A DNA stretch of 8,135 nt, taken from Thermoleophilaceae bacterium (lineage in GTDB: Bacteria; Actinomycetota; Thermoleophilia; Solirubrobacterales; Thermoleophilaceae). Positions 1-7,119 of this stretch are shown in pieces. Location of the stretch: NCBI GenBank assembly GCA_013811765.1, contig JACCUO010000087.1, forward strand, positions 1 to 8,135, written 5' to 3'. Numbering within the stretch: the first letter of the stretch is position 1; the number at the start of each line of letters is the position of its first letter. Below the pieces are notes generated by a model. That model did no database searches, was not told the origin of the DNA, and saw nothing but the letters and a program-made list of their open reading frames with translations. The position numbers were made by a program, and so were the translations under genes.

Positions 1-147
1 GTGCAGGGCCTCGTCCGGCACCGGTCTCAGCTCGGCGCGCCCGCGCACGGCGGAGTCCCGCCAGCGCCCGATCGCCTCGCGGGCCCCGCCCGGCAGGTCG
101 AGCGCCAGGAACAGCCGCACCCCCTCCGGCACCGCGGGAGCGTTCAC
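1..147 (-). CDS. thpR: RNA 2',3'-cyclic phosphodiesterase (2H phosphoesterase, ThpR/LigT family), N-terminal part only
   Basis: Only the first 49 codons lie in the window; the gene runs off the left edge. The GTG start at 147-145 gives a protein whose residues 11-19 read RLFLALDLP, the first beta strand typical of the 2H phosphoesterase family. Residues 40-49 read [10 protein letters not shown], which in this family leads directly into the first catalytic HxTx motif; the last residue visible, His49, is probably its first histidine. Family members open 2',3'-cyclic phosphates on RNA ends and were first described as 2'-5' RNA ligases. The start overlaps the cinA stop by 4 nt (GTGA), so it is probably translated by coupling to cinA. 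A GAGGA stretch lies about 12 nt upstream. An in-frame GTG at codon 6 is an alternative start. The second HxTx motif cannot be checked here. Confidence 0.85.
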   Translation of the reverse strand, partial: MNAPAVPEGVRLFLALDLPGGAREAIGRWRDSAVRGRAELRPVPDEALH

Positions 148-1442
148 CAGACGGGCCGTTCCTCGCCGCGCAGCAGCCGTCGTAGGAGGTGCATTCCGAC
201 GGTGGTGGAGCGGTCGCGGATCTCGTCGCGGTCGCCGGGCATCTCGGTGGTCCGCGCAATGGTGGTGCCATCGGCGTCCAGGGCGCACCAGCAAACCGTG
301 CCGACGGGCTTGTCCTCGCTCCCGCCACCCGGACCCGCGACACCCGTGATGGCGATGGCCACGTCGGCGGGGACGCGCTCGAGCGCGCCGGCCGCCATCG
401 CCTCCGCCACCTGGGGCGAGACCGCGCCGCACACCTCGATCAGCTGGGCGGGGACGCCCAGCAGAGCGACCTTCGCCTCGTTTGCATATGCCACCGCGCC
501 GCCCGCCACGTATGCCGAGGCCCCCGGCGGCTCGGTCAGCCGTGCGCCCATCAGGCCGCCGGTACAGGACTCCGCGGTGGCCACCTTCCAACCCCTCCTC
601 ACCAGCAGGTCCGCCACCTGCCGGTCAACGGTGGAACCGTCCGTGGAGAAGAGCGTGGCCGAGTGACGCTCTGCGATGAACGCCTTCAGCTCTTTCCACG
701 CCGCCTCACCCGAGGGCTCGTGGCGAACCACCACCTCCACCTCTCCACGGCGCAGGCACGTCGTGATCTCGAGCTCCTCGAAGCCTGCGATGCGCTCCTG
801 TGCCCCGTGCAGGGTGACCGCGATCTCAGACTCGGGGATGCCGAAGAGCCGCAACATCTCCTGCCGGTAGGCGGTCGCTCCTTCGACCGCCGCGCGGAAG
901 GCATCGGTGGCCATCGCCTGCTCCCACATCGCGTGTAGCTCCCGCGGAGGGCCGGGGAGCACGACGACGGTCGGGCCCGAGCCATCCATCGGCGGCACGA
1001 TCATCCCGGGCGCCGTGCCAGCGGGCTCGATGATGGTGGCACCCTCCGGCACCAGCGCCTGCTTGCGATTGGCGGCGCGAACCGCCTCGAAGTCGAGCTT
1101 TCGCCAGCGCCGGGTCAGCGACTCGAGAATGTCCGCGATCCGGCCCTCGAGCGCCCCGTCGAGCGCCAGCGGACGGCCGGCGAAGCGCGCCACCACCTCG
1201 AGCGTGATGTCGTCCGCGGTGGGACCGAGCCCTCCGCTCGTCACGATCAGCCCCACTCCCTGGTCGGCGAGAAAGCGCAGTTGGGCCTCCATGTCCTGCG
1301 GGCGATCCCCGCAGATCGTGATGTGGGCCAGGTCCACCCCCAGCTCACGCAGGCGGTCTGACAGCCACGGCCCGTTCCGGTCGCGCACCCTGCCCGTCAG
1401 CACCTCCGTGCCGGTGACCACGATCCCGGCGCGGGTGCTCAT
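144..1442 (-). CDS. cinA: CinA family protein: nicotinamide mononucleotide deamidase / competence-damage-inducible protein A
   Basis: A complete two-domain CinA of 432 residues, a normal length for the family. The N-terminal molybdopterin-binding-like (MoCF/COG1058) domain covers about residues 4-170, with [10 protein letters not shown] at 69-78 and LPGPPRE at 162-168. A middle segment leads to the C-terminal deamidase (PncC/COG1546) domain at about 272-425, with TAESCTGG at 289-296, [12 protein letters not shown] at 339-350 and ITGVAGPGG at 365-373. In characterised relatives the C-terminal domain turns NMN into nicotinate mononucleotide, recycling the NMN made by NAD-dependent DNA ligase, and the N-terminal domain has ADP-ribose pyrophosphatase activity. 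No signal peptide or membrane segment is seen, so it should be cytosolic. The ATG at 1442-1440 is 10 nt after the rodZ-like stop and has a TGAGG ribosome site. Its stop overlaps the thpR start. In actinobacteria cinA often lies just before recA, so recA is expected beyond the left edge. Confidence 0.97.
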   Translation of the reverse strand: MSTRAGIVVTGTEVLTGRVRDRNGPWLSDRLRELGVDLAHITICGDRPQDMEAQLRFLADQGVGLIVTSGGLGPTADDITLEVVARFAGRPLALDGALEGRIADILESLTRRWRKLDFEAVRAANRKQALVPEGATIIEPAGTAPGMIVPPMDGSGPTVVVLPGPPRELHAMWEQAMATDAFRAAVEGATAYRQEMLRLFGIPESEIAVTLHGAQERIAGFEELEITTCLRRGEVEVVVRHEPSGEAAWKELKAFIAERHSATLFSTDGSTVDRQVADLLVRRGWKVATAESCTGGLMGARLTEPPGASAYVAGGAVAYANEAKVALLGVPAQLIEVCGAVSPQVAEAMAAGALERVPADVAIAITGVAGPGGGSEDKPVGTVCWCALDADGTTIARTTEMPGDRDEIRDRSTTVGMHLLRRLLRGEERPVW

Positions 1443-1446
1443 GCTG

Positions 1447-1455
1447 CCCGCCTCA
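1447..1455 (-). promoter_or_regulatory. Ribosome binding site of cinA embedded in the rodZ-like stop codon
   Basis: The minus strand reads TGAGGCGGG. The TGA is the stop of the rodZ-like gene, and the same bases supply GAGG about 10 nt before the cinA ATG. This fits translational coupling: a ribosome finishing the upstream gene sits on the initiation region of cinA. It supports the ATG at 1442 as the cinA start. Confidence 0.5.
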
Positions 1456-2235
1456 CGCGCAGGGCCGCATCCCCTCCGCGATCTCGGTCGCGCCCTTCGG
1501 GGTAAGGTCGAATCCCACCGCCTCGGGGCTGGGCGTGATCCGAACGGGCTTACCGTTGAGCCGCAGGTCCACCGCGCGCTTGCCGAGGTTCACGCGCAGC
1601 CGCTTGGCCTGCCTGAAGGTACGCGGCGCCTCCAGGGTTCCCTCGAACACGATGTCGGTTCCCTCGCCCGAGTCCATGCAGGCATATGTCGGCGCCGCGG
1701 GCGCCACTCGCACGGTAACTCCCTTCGGAGGTGGCGGTGGGGCCGGCTTAGGACGGGGCTTGGGCCTGGGCCGCGGCTGTGTCTCGGTCTGGGTGTCCTC
1801 GGTTGCCGCGCGGTCGGAGGTGGGCCTGTCCTCGCCGCCCCCCACCAGGCCGAGGACGAGCAGGAACGCCACGAGGACCAGCGCAAGGCCCACGACAGCT
1901 GCTCCCTTGCTCGGCGGCCCGGGCGGGGGCCGGCGGCGGCGGGCCTCGCGCCGGGGGGCCGCCTTGCGTCCGGGCAGAGGCTGGGTCTCGAAGCTCTCCT
2001 CCACTTCGTGGGTTGCGCGGTACTCCTCGACCAGGAGGTGCGCATCGACCCCCACCACCTCGGCGTAGGTGCGCAGGAACGTCTTGACGAAGGTCGGCCC
2101 CGGCAGGAGGCCCCACTCCTCGTTCTCGAGCGCCCGAAGGTACTTGGCACGGATCTTCGTACGCTCCTCGACATCGGCGATGCCGAGCTTCTGGCGCAGC
2201 CGCGCCTCTCTCAAGGTTTCACCGATAGGCGGCAT
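1453..2235 (-). CDS. rodZ: RodZ-like membrane protein: N-terminal helix-turn-helix, one membrane helix, Pro-rich linker, C-terminal DUF4115-type domain
   Basis: From the ATG at 2235 the protein has 260 residues. Residues 1-72 are a RodZ-type helix-turn-helix ([20 protein letters not shown], then [15 protein letters not shown] and [19 protein letters not shown]). A basic stretch at about 93-110 precedes a single membrane helix at about 111-132. A Pro/Arg/Lys linker follows at about 154-172, then an extracytoplasmic beta domain at 173-260 whose VFEGTL...[19 protein letters not shown] pattern matches the RodZ C-terminal (DUF4115) domain. In Proteobacteria RodZ links MreB to the rod-shape machinery; in actinobacteria the role of these proteins is less clear and could be shape or membrane-bound regulation. 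A GTG 36 nt upstream (2271) gives 12 extra residues, but it has no ribosome site and the extra residues lie outside the conserved domain; the ATG has AGG 7 nt upstream. The only two cysteines (186 and 259) are both in the exported domain. ftsK is upstream and cinA follows after 10 nt. Confidence 0.85.
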   Translation of the reverse strand: MPPIGETLREARLRQKLGIADVEERTKIRAKYLRALENEEWGLLPGPTFVKTFLRTYAEVVGVDAHLLVEEYRATHEVEESFETQPLPGRKAAPRREARRRRPPPGPPSKGAAVVGLALVLVAFLLVLGLVGGGEDRPTSDRAATEDTQTETQPRPRPKPRPKPAPPPPPKGVTVRVAPAAPTYACMDSGEGTDIVFEGTLEAPRTFRQAKRLRVNLGKRAVDLRLNGKPVRITPSPEAVGFDLTPKGATEIAEGMRPCA

Positions 2236-2264
2236 GCGAACGCCTATTCTGGCGGACGGCCGGG

Positions 2265-2293
2265 ATGACACCGGTTCGGTGGTGAGCCGTCAG
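2265..2293 (-). promoter_or_regulatory. Possible sigma-70-type promoter for rodZ-like-cinA-thpR
   Basis: In the 122-nt gap between the ftsK stop and the rodZ-like ATG, the minus strand has CTGACG (2293-2288) and TGTCAT (2270-2265) separated by exactly 17 nt. Each box matches 4 of 6 consensus bases. The -10 box lacks the important second-position A, so this is weak. It would start transcription roughly 20-25 nt before the ATG at 2235 and would exclude the GTG at 2271 as a start. The rest of the gap (2294-2357) shows only a 5-bp GC hairpin without a U tract and no small ORF I trust. Confidence 0.22.
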
Positions 2294-2357
2294 TGCAGGC
2301 GCTCGCACGATGGGTTGATCGGGCGGCGCTCCTCCCGCCGGTACCCGGGGTCGAGAG

Positions 2358-4799
2358 CTAGGGTGAGCTGTCCTCGGTTCCGCCGCCCACGGCGGCGCTC
2401 GTGACCGGCTCGTCGAGCGCTGCGAGCGTGCGCGAGAGGTCCGCCTCGGTCACGAGCACCTTCCGCGCCTTGGAGCCCTCGTAGCCGGAGATCACGCCCC
2501 GGCGCTCGAGCATGTCGATCAGCCGCCCGGCGCGCGTGTAGCCCACGCGCAGGCGCCGCTGCAGCATCGAGGTGGAGGCGGTGTCCATCTGCACCACGGT
2601 CCGGATGGCCTCGGCAAGCAGGTCGTCCTCGTCCGGGTCGAAGTCGGACTCGCCCTCATCCCCCTCCCCGTCCTCCTCGACGGCCTCGAGCAGCTCTTCC
2701 CGCAACTCGGGCTCTCCCTGCTTGCGCCAGTGGGCGGTGATCTTCTCGATCTCCTCCTCGGTCACGAATGCCCCCTGGATCCGGTTCAGCTTCGTTCCGC
2801 TGCCGGGGCGGAAGAGCATGTCGCCGCGACCAAGGAGCGACTCGGCGCCGTTCTGGTCGAGGATCACCCGCGAGTCGGTCTGCGAGGAGACCGCGAAGGC
2901 GATCCTGGCGGGCACGTTGGCCTTGATCATGCCCGTGATGATGTCCGCGCTCGGCCGCTGGGTGGCGAGCACGAGATGGATGCCGACCGCACGCGACTTC
3001 TGCGCGAGCCGGATGATCGCATCCTCGACCTCACCGGGGGCGATCATCATCAGATCGGCGAGCTCGTCGATCACGCAGAGCAGGTAGGGCAGCGCCCGCT
3101 CGCCGTTGCGTACGCGGAGGCGGTTCAGCTCCTCGAGCTTGCGTGTGCGCGCAGCGCTCATCAGCGAGTAGCGCTCCTCCATCTCCCGGATCAGGTTCTG
3201 CAGGACGTTCGCGGCGAGCCGCGGGCTTGTCACCACCGGGGTGATCAGGTGCGGGATGTGCTCGTACAGGTTGAGCTCCACCTGCTTGGGATCTACGAGG
3301 ACCATCCGGACCTCGTTGGGTGACGAGCGCATGAGGATCGAGGCGAGCATGGCGTTCACGCACCCCGACTTACCGGAACCTGTGGTGCCGGCCACGAGCA
3401 CGTGGGGCTGGGCGGCCAGGTCGATCCCGATCGCCTTGCCGTCGATGTCCTTGCCCAGCCAGACTGTGAGCGGGGACCAGCCCTCCGGTGACTCCTGCGC
3501 GACGTCTCCCAGGTGCACCATGTGCCTCACCGTGTTCGGCACCTCGACCCCGACCGCGCGCTTGCCCGGGATGGGCGCGAGTATCCGCACGTCGTCCGCG
3601 GCGAGCGCGTAGGCCAGGTCGTCGCGCATCCCCCCGACCTTCGACATCTTGATACCGGGCGCGAGCCGCAGCTCGTAGCGCGTCACGTGGGGGCCGCTCA
3701 CGCTGCCGACGATCTTGGCCTCGACGCCGAAGTGGCCGAGCGCCTCGACGAGCTGGGCGCCTACCCGGTCGGTCACCGTCGTGTCCGGCTTCTGCCGTGC
3801 CTTCGACCGCTCGAGGAACCTTGCGCTTGGGAGGGCATAGTCGAGATCGTCGGCCTCGGTGACCCCCGAGCGGGGGTTGCCCATCGGGGTCAGGCGCTCC
3901 TGGACGACCTCGGTCTCATCCGCCTCCGGGGCGGTTGGCCCGGCTTCTTCCTCCAGTGGCGCCTCGCATACCCCTTCTTCCGGGATCACTTGCGTGTCGG
4001 GCTCGACTTCCGGCTCGGCGCCGAACAGGTCGGGAAAGCGTGCCTCGGCATCGAGGGCGGGAGCTTCGACGTGAGTGGCGTGCACGATCGGCTCGACCCC
4101 GGGTGGCTCCGGCGGGCGTGTGCGCCGGGCCTTTGGTGGCGGAGGGTCCCGTTCGGCAAGGACCGCGGTGGCCTGGGAGGTCGAGTGCCTCACGCGGCGG
4201 CTGGTCGTGGCGACGCCATCTCGGGTGGCTCCGACTATTCCCGCGATCGACGCGCCCGTGACCAGCAGCAGGCCGCCCGCGACCAGGAACCCGAAGAGTA
4301 TGTGCGCGCCGATCTCCGAGAAGAGCGTGCGCGTGGCCCAGAACAGGAGCTCCCCCAGTGCGCCACCCCGCCCTTCGACGTAGCCGGGGTCCAGCAGCGG
4401 CGAATGTGCTCGCGGGCCGGGCCCGAGCCCGACCGATCCGGCGGCAAGCCCCAGCGTGATCCCGAGGGCAAGGCACAGCGCACCGGCGCGAAACGGCCGC
4501 ACGGCCGGTAGTAGTGGGCGCAGCACGAGCAGTGCCCCGGCGGCGAGCAGGCCGATCGGGACCAGGTAGGCCGCCTCTCCGAAGGCGAAGCGCAGGCCGT
4601 CCTTGAGCACGCCACCCACCTCCCCGCCGGCCTCACCGAGATAGAGCACGAAGGCGAGGAAGGCGGCGATCGACACGAGCCCGAGCCCCACCATGTCGAG
4701 CTGTGTCTGCCCAAGCGTGGGCAGGCGCAGGCGTGACCGGCCGGCGCGTGAGCGCACGCGCCTGCGGACGGGCCTGCTGGTGCTGCGACGGCTTGCCAT
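2358..4799 (-). CDS. ftsK: DNA translocase FtsK/SpoIIIE family
   Basis: This is a complete 813-residue FtsK, the usual size. It pumps chromosomal DNA at the closing septum and is membrane anchored. The basic N-terminus (1-26) is followed by a four-helix membrane domain at about 34-54, 76-98, 104-122 and 166-188. A Pro/acid-rich linker spans about 200-340. The alpha domain is at about 343-450. The RecA-like motor has Walker A GTTGSGKS at 471-478, Walker B LLCVIDELADLMM at 573-585 and LATQRPSADIITG at 611-623. A very acidic stretch (703-727) leads to the winged-helix gamma domain at about 728-785 (QRRLRVGYTRAGRLIDMLE), which reads oriented DNA sequences in characterised FtsK. The ATG at 4799 was chosen because GAAGGA lies 12 nt upstream. 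The open frame continues much further up, but only antisense to the two-component genes. It is divergent from the response regulator across 56 bp. Confidence 0.97.
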   Translation of the reverse strand: MASRRSTSRPVRRRVRSRAGRSRLRLPTLGQTQLDMVGLGLVSIAAFLAFVLYLGEAGGEVGGVLKDGLRFAFGEAAYLVPIGLLAAGALLVLRPLLPAVRPFRAGALCLALGITLGLAAGSVGLGPGPRAHSPLLDPGYVEGRGGALGELLFWATRTLFSEIGAHILFGFLVAGGLLLVTGASIAGIVGATRDGVATTSRRVRHSTSQATAVLAERDPPPPKARRTRPPEPPGVEPIVHATHVEAPALDAEARFPDLFGAEPEVEPDTQVIPEEGVCEAPLEEEAGPTAPEADETEVVQERLTPMGNPRSGVTEADDLDYALPSARFLERSKARQKPDTTVTDRVGAQLVEALGHFGVEAKIVGSVSGPHVTRYELRLAPGIKMSKVGGMRDDLAYALAADDVRILAPIPGKRAVGVEVPNTVRHMVHLGDVAQESPEGWSPLTVWLGKDIDGKAIGIDLAAQPHVLVAGTTGSGKSGCVNAMLASILMRSSPNEVRMVLVDPKQVELNLYEHIPHLITPVVTSPRLAANVLQNLIREMEERYSLMSAARTRKLEELNRLRVRNGERALPYLLCVIDELADLMMIAPGEVEDAIIRLAQKSRAVGIHLVLATQRPSADIITGMIKANVPARIAFAVSSQTDSRVILDQNGAESLLGRGDMLFRPGSGTKLNRIQGAFVTEEEIEKITAHWRKQGEPELREELLEAVEEDGEGDEGESDFDPDEDDLLAEAIRTVVQMDTASTSMLQRRLRVGYTRAGRLIDMLERRGVISGYEGSKARKVLVTEADLSRTLAALDEPVTSAAVGGGTEDSSP

Positions 4800-4855
4800 G
4801 ACTGATCTCGTTCCTTCGACGGCAAGTGGCCCGACCCTCCCTACCATCCAGGGGC
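4800..4855. promoter_or_regulatory. Divergent intergenic region between ftsK and the two-component operon
   Basis: These 56 bp must hold the 5' signals of ftsK (minus) unless its promoter lies within the regulator gene, and those of the regulator (plus). On the minus strand GAAGGA (4817-4812) is a good ribosome site for ftsK. On the plus strand TACCAT (4842-4847) fits a TAnnnT -10 box ending 8 nt before the regulator ATG. There is almost no room for a separate regulator leader. I see no clear direct repeat of the kind OmpR-family regulators bind. Confidence 0.45.
4842..4847 (+). promoter_or_regulatory. Candidate -10 box (TACCAT) for a leaderless response-regulator transcript
   Basis: TACCAT matches TATAAT at 4 of 6 positions, including the key T1, A2 and T6. 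It ends 8 nt before the A of the ATG at 4856, a spacing compatible with transcription starting at or next to that A. No proper -35 box is found: TCGACG at 4816-4821 would need a 20-nt spacer. The purine run AGGGG just before the ATG is too close (1 nt) to act as a normal ribosome site, which also fits a leaderless mRNA. Confidence 0.3.
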
Positions 4856-5536
4856 ATGAGCAGGTCCCCCAGGGTGCTGGTCGTCGAGGACGACCGCGAC
4901 ATCGCCGACGTGCTGCGCCGCTCGCTCGGCATGGAGGGCTACGACGTTCGCCTGGCCGGGGATGGCGAGGAGGCGCTCGCCGAGTCGGCCGTGTTCGAGC
5001 CGGACGCGGTGGTGCTCGACCTGGGCCTGCCCAAGCTCGACGGCATCGATGTCTGCCGCCGCCTGCGCGGGGAGGGCGACGTGCCAATCCTGATGTTGAC
5101 CGCCCGCGACGGCGTGGACGACCGCGTGGAGGGGCTCGACTCCGGAGCCGACGACTACCTGGTGAAACCATTTGAACGCGTCGAGCTCCTGGCGCGCCTG
5201 CGAGCCCTCCTGCGCCGGCGTCCCCCGCGCGGCAGCGCCTTCCTGGTGGCCGGCGACCTGCGCCTGAACCCGGATACGCGGGAGGTCCTCCGCGGCGAGC
5301 GGGAAATCGAGCTGACCGGCCGTGAGTTCGAGCTGCTGGAGCACCTGATGCGCAACGAGCGCCTGGTGGTCTCGCGCGAAAAGCTGCTCGACGAGGTGTG
5401 GGACTACCACCCCTACGCCGAGACGAACACGATCGACGTGTTCGTCTCCAACCTCCGCCGCAAGCTCGAGGCGGGCGGCGAGGAGCGCGTGCTGCACACC
5501 GTGCGCGGCTCCGGCTACGTGCTGAGGCCGGCATGA
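4856..5536 (+). CDS. OmpR/PhoB-family response regulator transcription factor
   Basis: A complete 226-residue regulator. The receiver domain (5-120) has the acidic pair Glu11/Asp12 with Asp13, the phosphoacceptor Asp55 in VVLDLGLP, Thr82 in MLTARD and Lys104 in LVKPF, so all residues needed for phosphorylation are present. The C-terminal winged-helix DNA-binding domain (about 130-226) has the OmpR signature: LTGREFELLEHLMRN, VVSREKLLDEVW, the recognition-helix region NTIDVFVSNLRRKLE and the closing hairpin VRGSGYVLR. The ATG at 4856 was chosen because the receiver strand begins four residues later; a GTG at 4826 adds ten residues with no homology-like pattern. The stop overlaps the kinase start (ATGA), so the two are almost certainly partners. 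It is closest in layout to MprA/MtrA/PhoP-type regulators, but I cannot assign an orthologue. It may bind the 56-bp region upstream of itself, as many such regulators do. Confidence 0.97.
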   Translation: MSRSPRVLVVEDDRDIADVLRRSLGMEGYDVRLAGDGEEALAESAVFEPDAVVLDLGLPKLDGIDVCRRLRGEGDVPILMLTARDGVDDRVEGLDSGADDYLVKPFERVELLARLRALLRRRPPRGSAFLVAGDLRLNPDTREVLRGEREIELTGREFELLEHLMRNERLVVSREKLLDEVWDYHPYAETNTIDVFVSNLRRKLEAGGEERVLHTVRGSGYVLRPA

Positions 5537-7119
5537 GGCTCAGGGTGCCCGGAGCTCTGCGCCGGATGCGCCTTCGCCTGCCGGTTCGGCGGAAGCTGGC
5601 GATCGTCTCGGCCGGGCTCACATTCGCGATCCTGCTGCTCTTCGCGCTGGTGGTCGGGGCGTTCACCGAGCAGAAGCTGCGCTCGAGCTTCGACAACGAC
5701 CTGCGTGCCACCGCCGCCGACCTCCAGGGGAGCTTCCGGATCGAGCGCGACGACAAGGGCAATCCCCAGCTCCAGGCGAATCCCGCTCTGCTGAGGATCG
5801 CGGCGGCCGGCGGCGCGTCGGTCCGGGTCGTGGATCGGGAGAACCGGGTCATCCGGGCTGCGGGCCCCCCGATCGATCTCGGGACGCCGAATGAGGGCGT
5901 GCGAGACATGGGCGACCACATGGTGGTCGCACGACCACTCTTCGCGGGATCGCTCGATCCCACCGGTAGCTTTCTGCTCACGCCGGAGCCGATCGACGGG
6001 GCGGTCGCCTTCGTCCAGTACGCAAAGCCCAAGCAGAACCTCGAGACCACGACGGCGAGGGTGCGCCTGTTTCTGGCGCTCGGGGTCCTCGGGGGTACCC
6101 TGCTGGCCTTCTTCGCCGGACTGGCCGTGGCACGGCGGGCGATGCGGCCGATCGCCGACCTGACGAAGGCCGCGCGCGAGGTGGCGCGCACACGTGACCC
6201 GGCCATGACGCTGCCAAAGCCCCACGCCAACGACGAGGTGGCCGATCTCGCCGACACCCTGGAGGACATGCTCGGCTCGCTCGACGCTGCTCGCGGGGAG
6301 ACCGAGTTGGCCCTCGAACGCCAACGCGAGTTCGTGGCGGACGCCTCTCACGAGTTGCGCACGCCCCTGACAAGCATCCTCGCGAACCTGGAGCTGCTCG
6401 AGGCCGAGCTGGAGCGGCCGGGCGGACCCCGCGACAGCGGGGATGCGGCCGAGATCGCGGCCTCTGCGCTGCGCTCCTCGCGACGCATGCGCCGACTTGT
6501 GGGTGACCTGCTCCTGCTCGCCCGTGGCGACGCCGGGCGGCAGGCGACCAGGGCCCCCGTGAACCTCGCGCAGATCGTCCGCGATGCCGCGGCGGAGGCG
6601 GCCGCACTCGCCAGCGGGCACCCCGTCTCGCTCGACCTGCCCTCCGATGATGAGCCCGCGCCGACCGTGGATGGCGCCCCCGACGATCTCCACCGCCTGG
6701 TGCTCAACCTGCTCGAGAACGCGCTCGTGCACACTCCTGCCGGCACGCCGGTGGTCGCGTCGCTGAGACGGCTCGAGGGCGCCGTCTGCCTCGAGGTGGC
6801 CGATCGCGGGCCGGGCGTGCCGGCTGCGCTACGCGAGCGGATCTTCGAGCGCTTCACGCGTCCCGGCCTCTCCGAGGGCCGCCGACCGGCCGCCAGCACC
6901 GGATTGGGACTCGCGATCGTGCGCGCCGTTGCGGAGGCCCACGGCGGGGAAGTGGAGATATGCGACGCGGAAGGGGGCGGCGCCCTCTTCCGGGTGACGC
7001 TTCCCACCCAAAAAGCGATCCGATCGCCATCCGGCGGTGTTAGGGCTCTCGAGCAGGAGCCCGTGCCCGACCGCGAGCCCAAACCCGTGCCCGACCTAAG
7101 GGGAACAGACACCACATGA
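5533..7119 (+). CDS. Membrane sensor histidine kinase (HAMP, HisKA, HATPase_c)
   Basis: A complete 528-residue kinase, the likely partner of the preceding regulator. A basic N-terminus leads to TM1 (about 22-44), an extracytoplasmic sensor region of about 130 residues (45-177, with VRVVDRENRVIRAAG at 97-111 resembling a PAS/CACHE-type strand pair), then TM2 (178-200). HAMP covers about 200-252. HisKA has FVADASHELRTPLTSI with phosphoacceptor His273. The ATPase domain has the N box LVLNLLENALVH (Asn392, Asn396), G1 DRGPGVP at 424-430, F box IFERF at 437-441 and G2 TGLGLAIV at 456-463. No key residue is missing. After residue 491 there is an unusual tail of about 37 residues rich in Pro and charge, with PVPD repeated. 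The ATG overlaps the regulator stop by 4 nt (5533-5536), and the kinase stop in turn overlaps the start of the next gene. The general type resembles MprB-like actinobacterial kinases; the ligand is unknown. Confidence 0.97.
   Translation: MRLRVPGALRRMRLRLPVRRKLAIVSAGLTFAILLLFALVVGAFTEQKLRSSFDNDLRATAADLQGSFRIERDDKGNPQLQANPALLRIAAAGGASVRVVDRENRVIRAAGPPIDLGTPNEGVRDMGDHMVVARPLFAGSLDPTGSFLLTPEPIDGAVAFVQYAKPKQNLETTTARVRLFLALGVLGGTLLAFFAGLAVARRAMRPIADLTKAAREVARTRDPAMTLPKPHANDEVADLADTLEDMLGSLDAARGETELALERQREFVADASHELRTPLTSILANLELLEAELERPGGPRDSGDAAEIAASALRSSRRMRRLVGDLLLLARGDAGRQATRAPVNLAQIVRDAAAEAAALASGHPVSLDLPSDDEPAPTVDGAPDDLHRLVLNLLENALVHTPAGTPVVASLRRLEGAVCLEVADRGPGVPAALRERIFERFTRPGLSEGRRPAASTGLGLAIVRAVAEAHGGEVEICDAEGGGALFRVTLPTQKAIRSPSGGVRALEQEPVPDREPKPVPDLRGTDTT
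7060..7096 (+). repeat. Short in-frame direct repeat in the kinase C-terminal tail
   Basis: CCCGTGCCCGACC occurs exactly at 7060-7072 and again at 7084-7096, a period of 24 nt or eight codons. It encodes PVPD twice in the tail EPVPDREPKPVPDL of the histidine kinase, outside the catalytic domains. The second copy lies just before AAGGGG (7099-7104), which is the likely ribosome site of the next gene. Confidence 0.7.

Noticed and set aside
907..2268. Long plus-strand open frame opposite cinA and the rodZ-like gene
   Set aside because: High GC leaves few stops in antisense frames. The translation has no recognisable motif, while the minus strand gives two clear protein families.
2236..2271. GTG at 2271 as start of the rodZ-like gene
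   Set aside because: It has no ribosome site and adds 12 residues ahead of a domain that normally starts at the N-terminus. I cannot fully exclude it.
2310..2343. GC hairpin after the ftsK stop as an intrinsic terminator
   Set aside because: The stem is only 5 bp with an 8-nt loop and no U tract. Such pairing is expected by chance at this GC content.
3513..4511. 332-codon plus-strand open frame opposite ftsK
   Set aside because: It is antisense to the conserved FtsK alpha and membrane regions, and its composition is that of a GC-rich shadow frame.
4836..4848. G-rich minus-strand stretch (TGGTAGGGAGGG) as an FtsK orienting site (KOPS, GGGNAGGG)
   Set aside because: It misses the E. coli consensus by one base, actinobacterial orienting sequences are not known to me to match it, and one site means nothing without genome-wide strand bias.
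4826..4855. GTG at 4826 as an earlier start of the response regulator
   Set aside because: The ten extra residues are not conserved-looking, there is no suitable ribosome site, and the receiver domain begins right after the ATG at 4856.
4800..6269. Upstream extension of the ftsK reading frame by about 490 codons on the minus strand
   Set aside because: It is antisense to the response regulator and kinase, is Arg/Pro/Ala-rich with no domain pattern, and a good start with a ribosome site exists at 4799.
5515..6732. 405-codon minus-strand open frame opposite the histidine kinase
   Set aside because: It lies opposite fully conserved kinase motifs and has no family-like pattern of its own.
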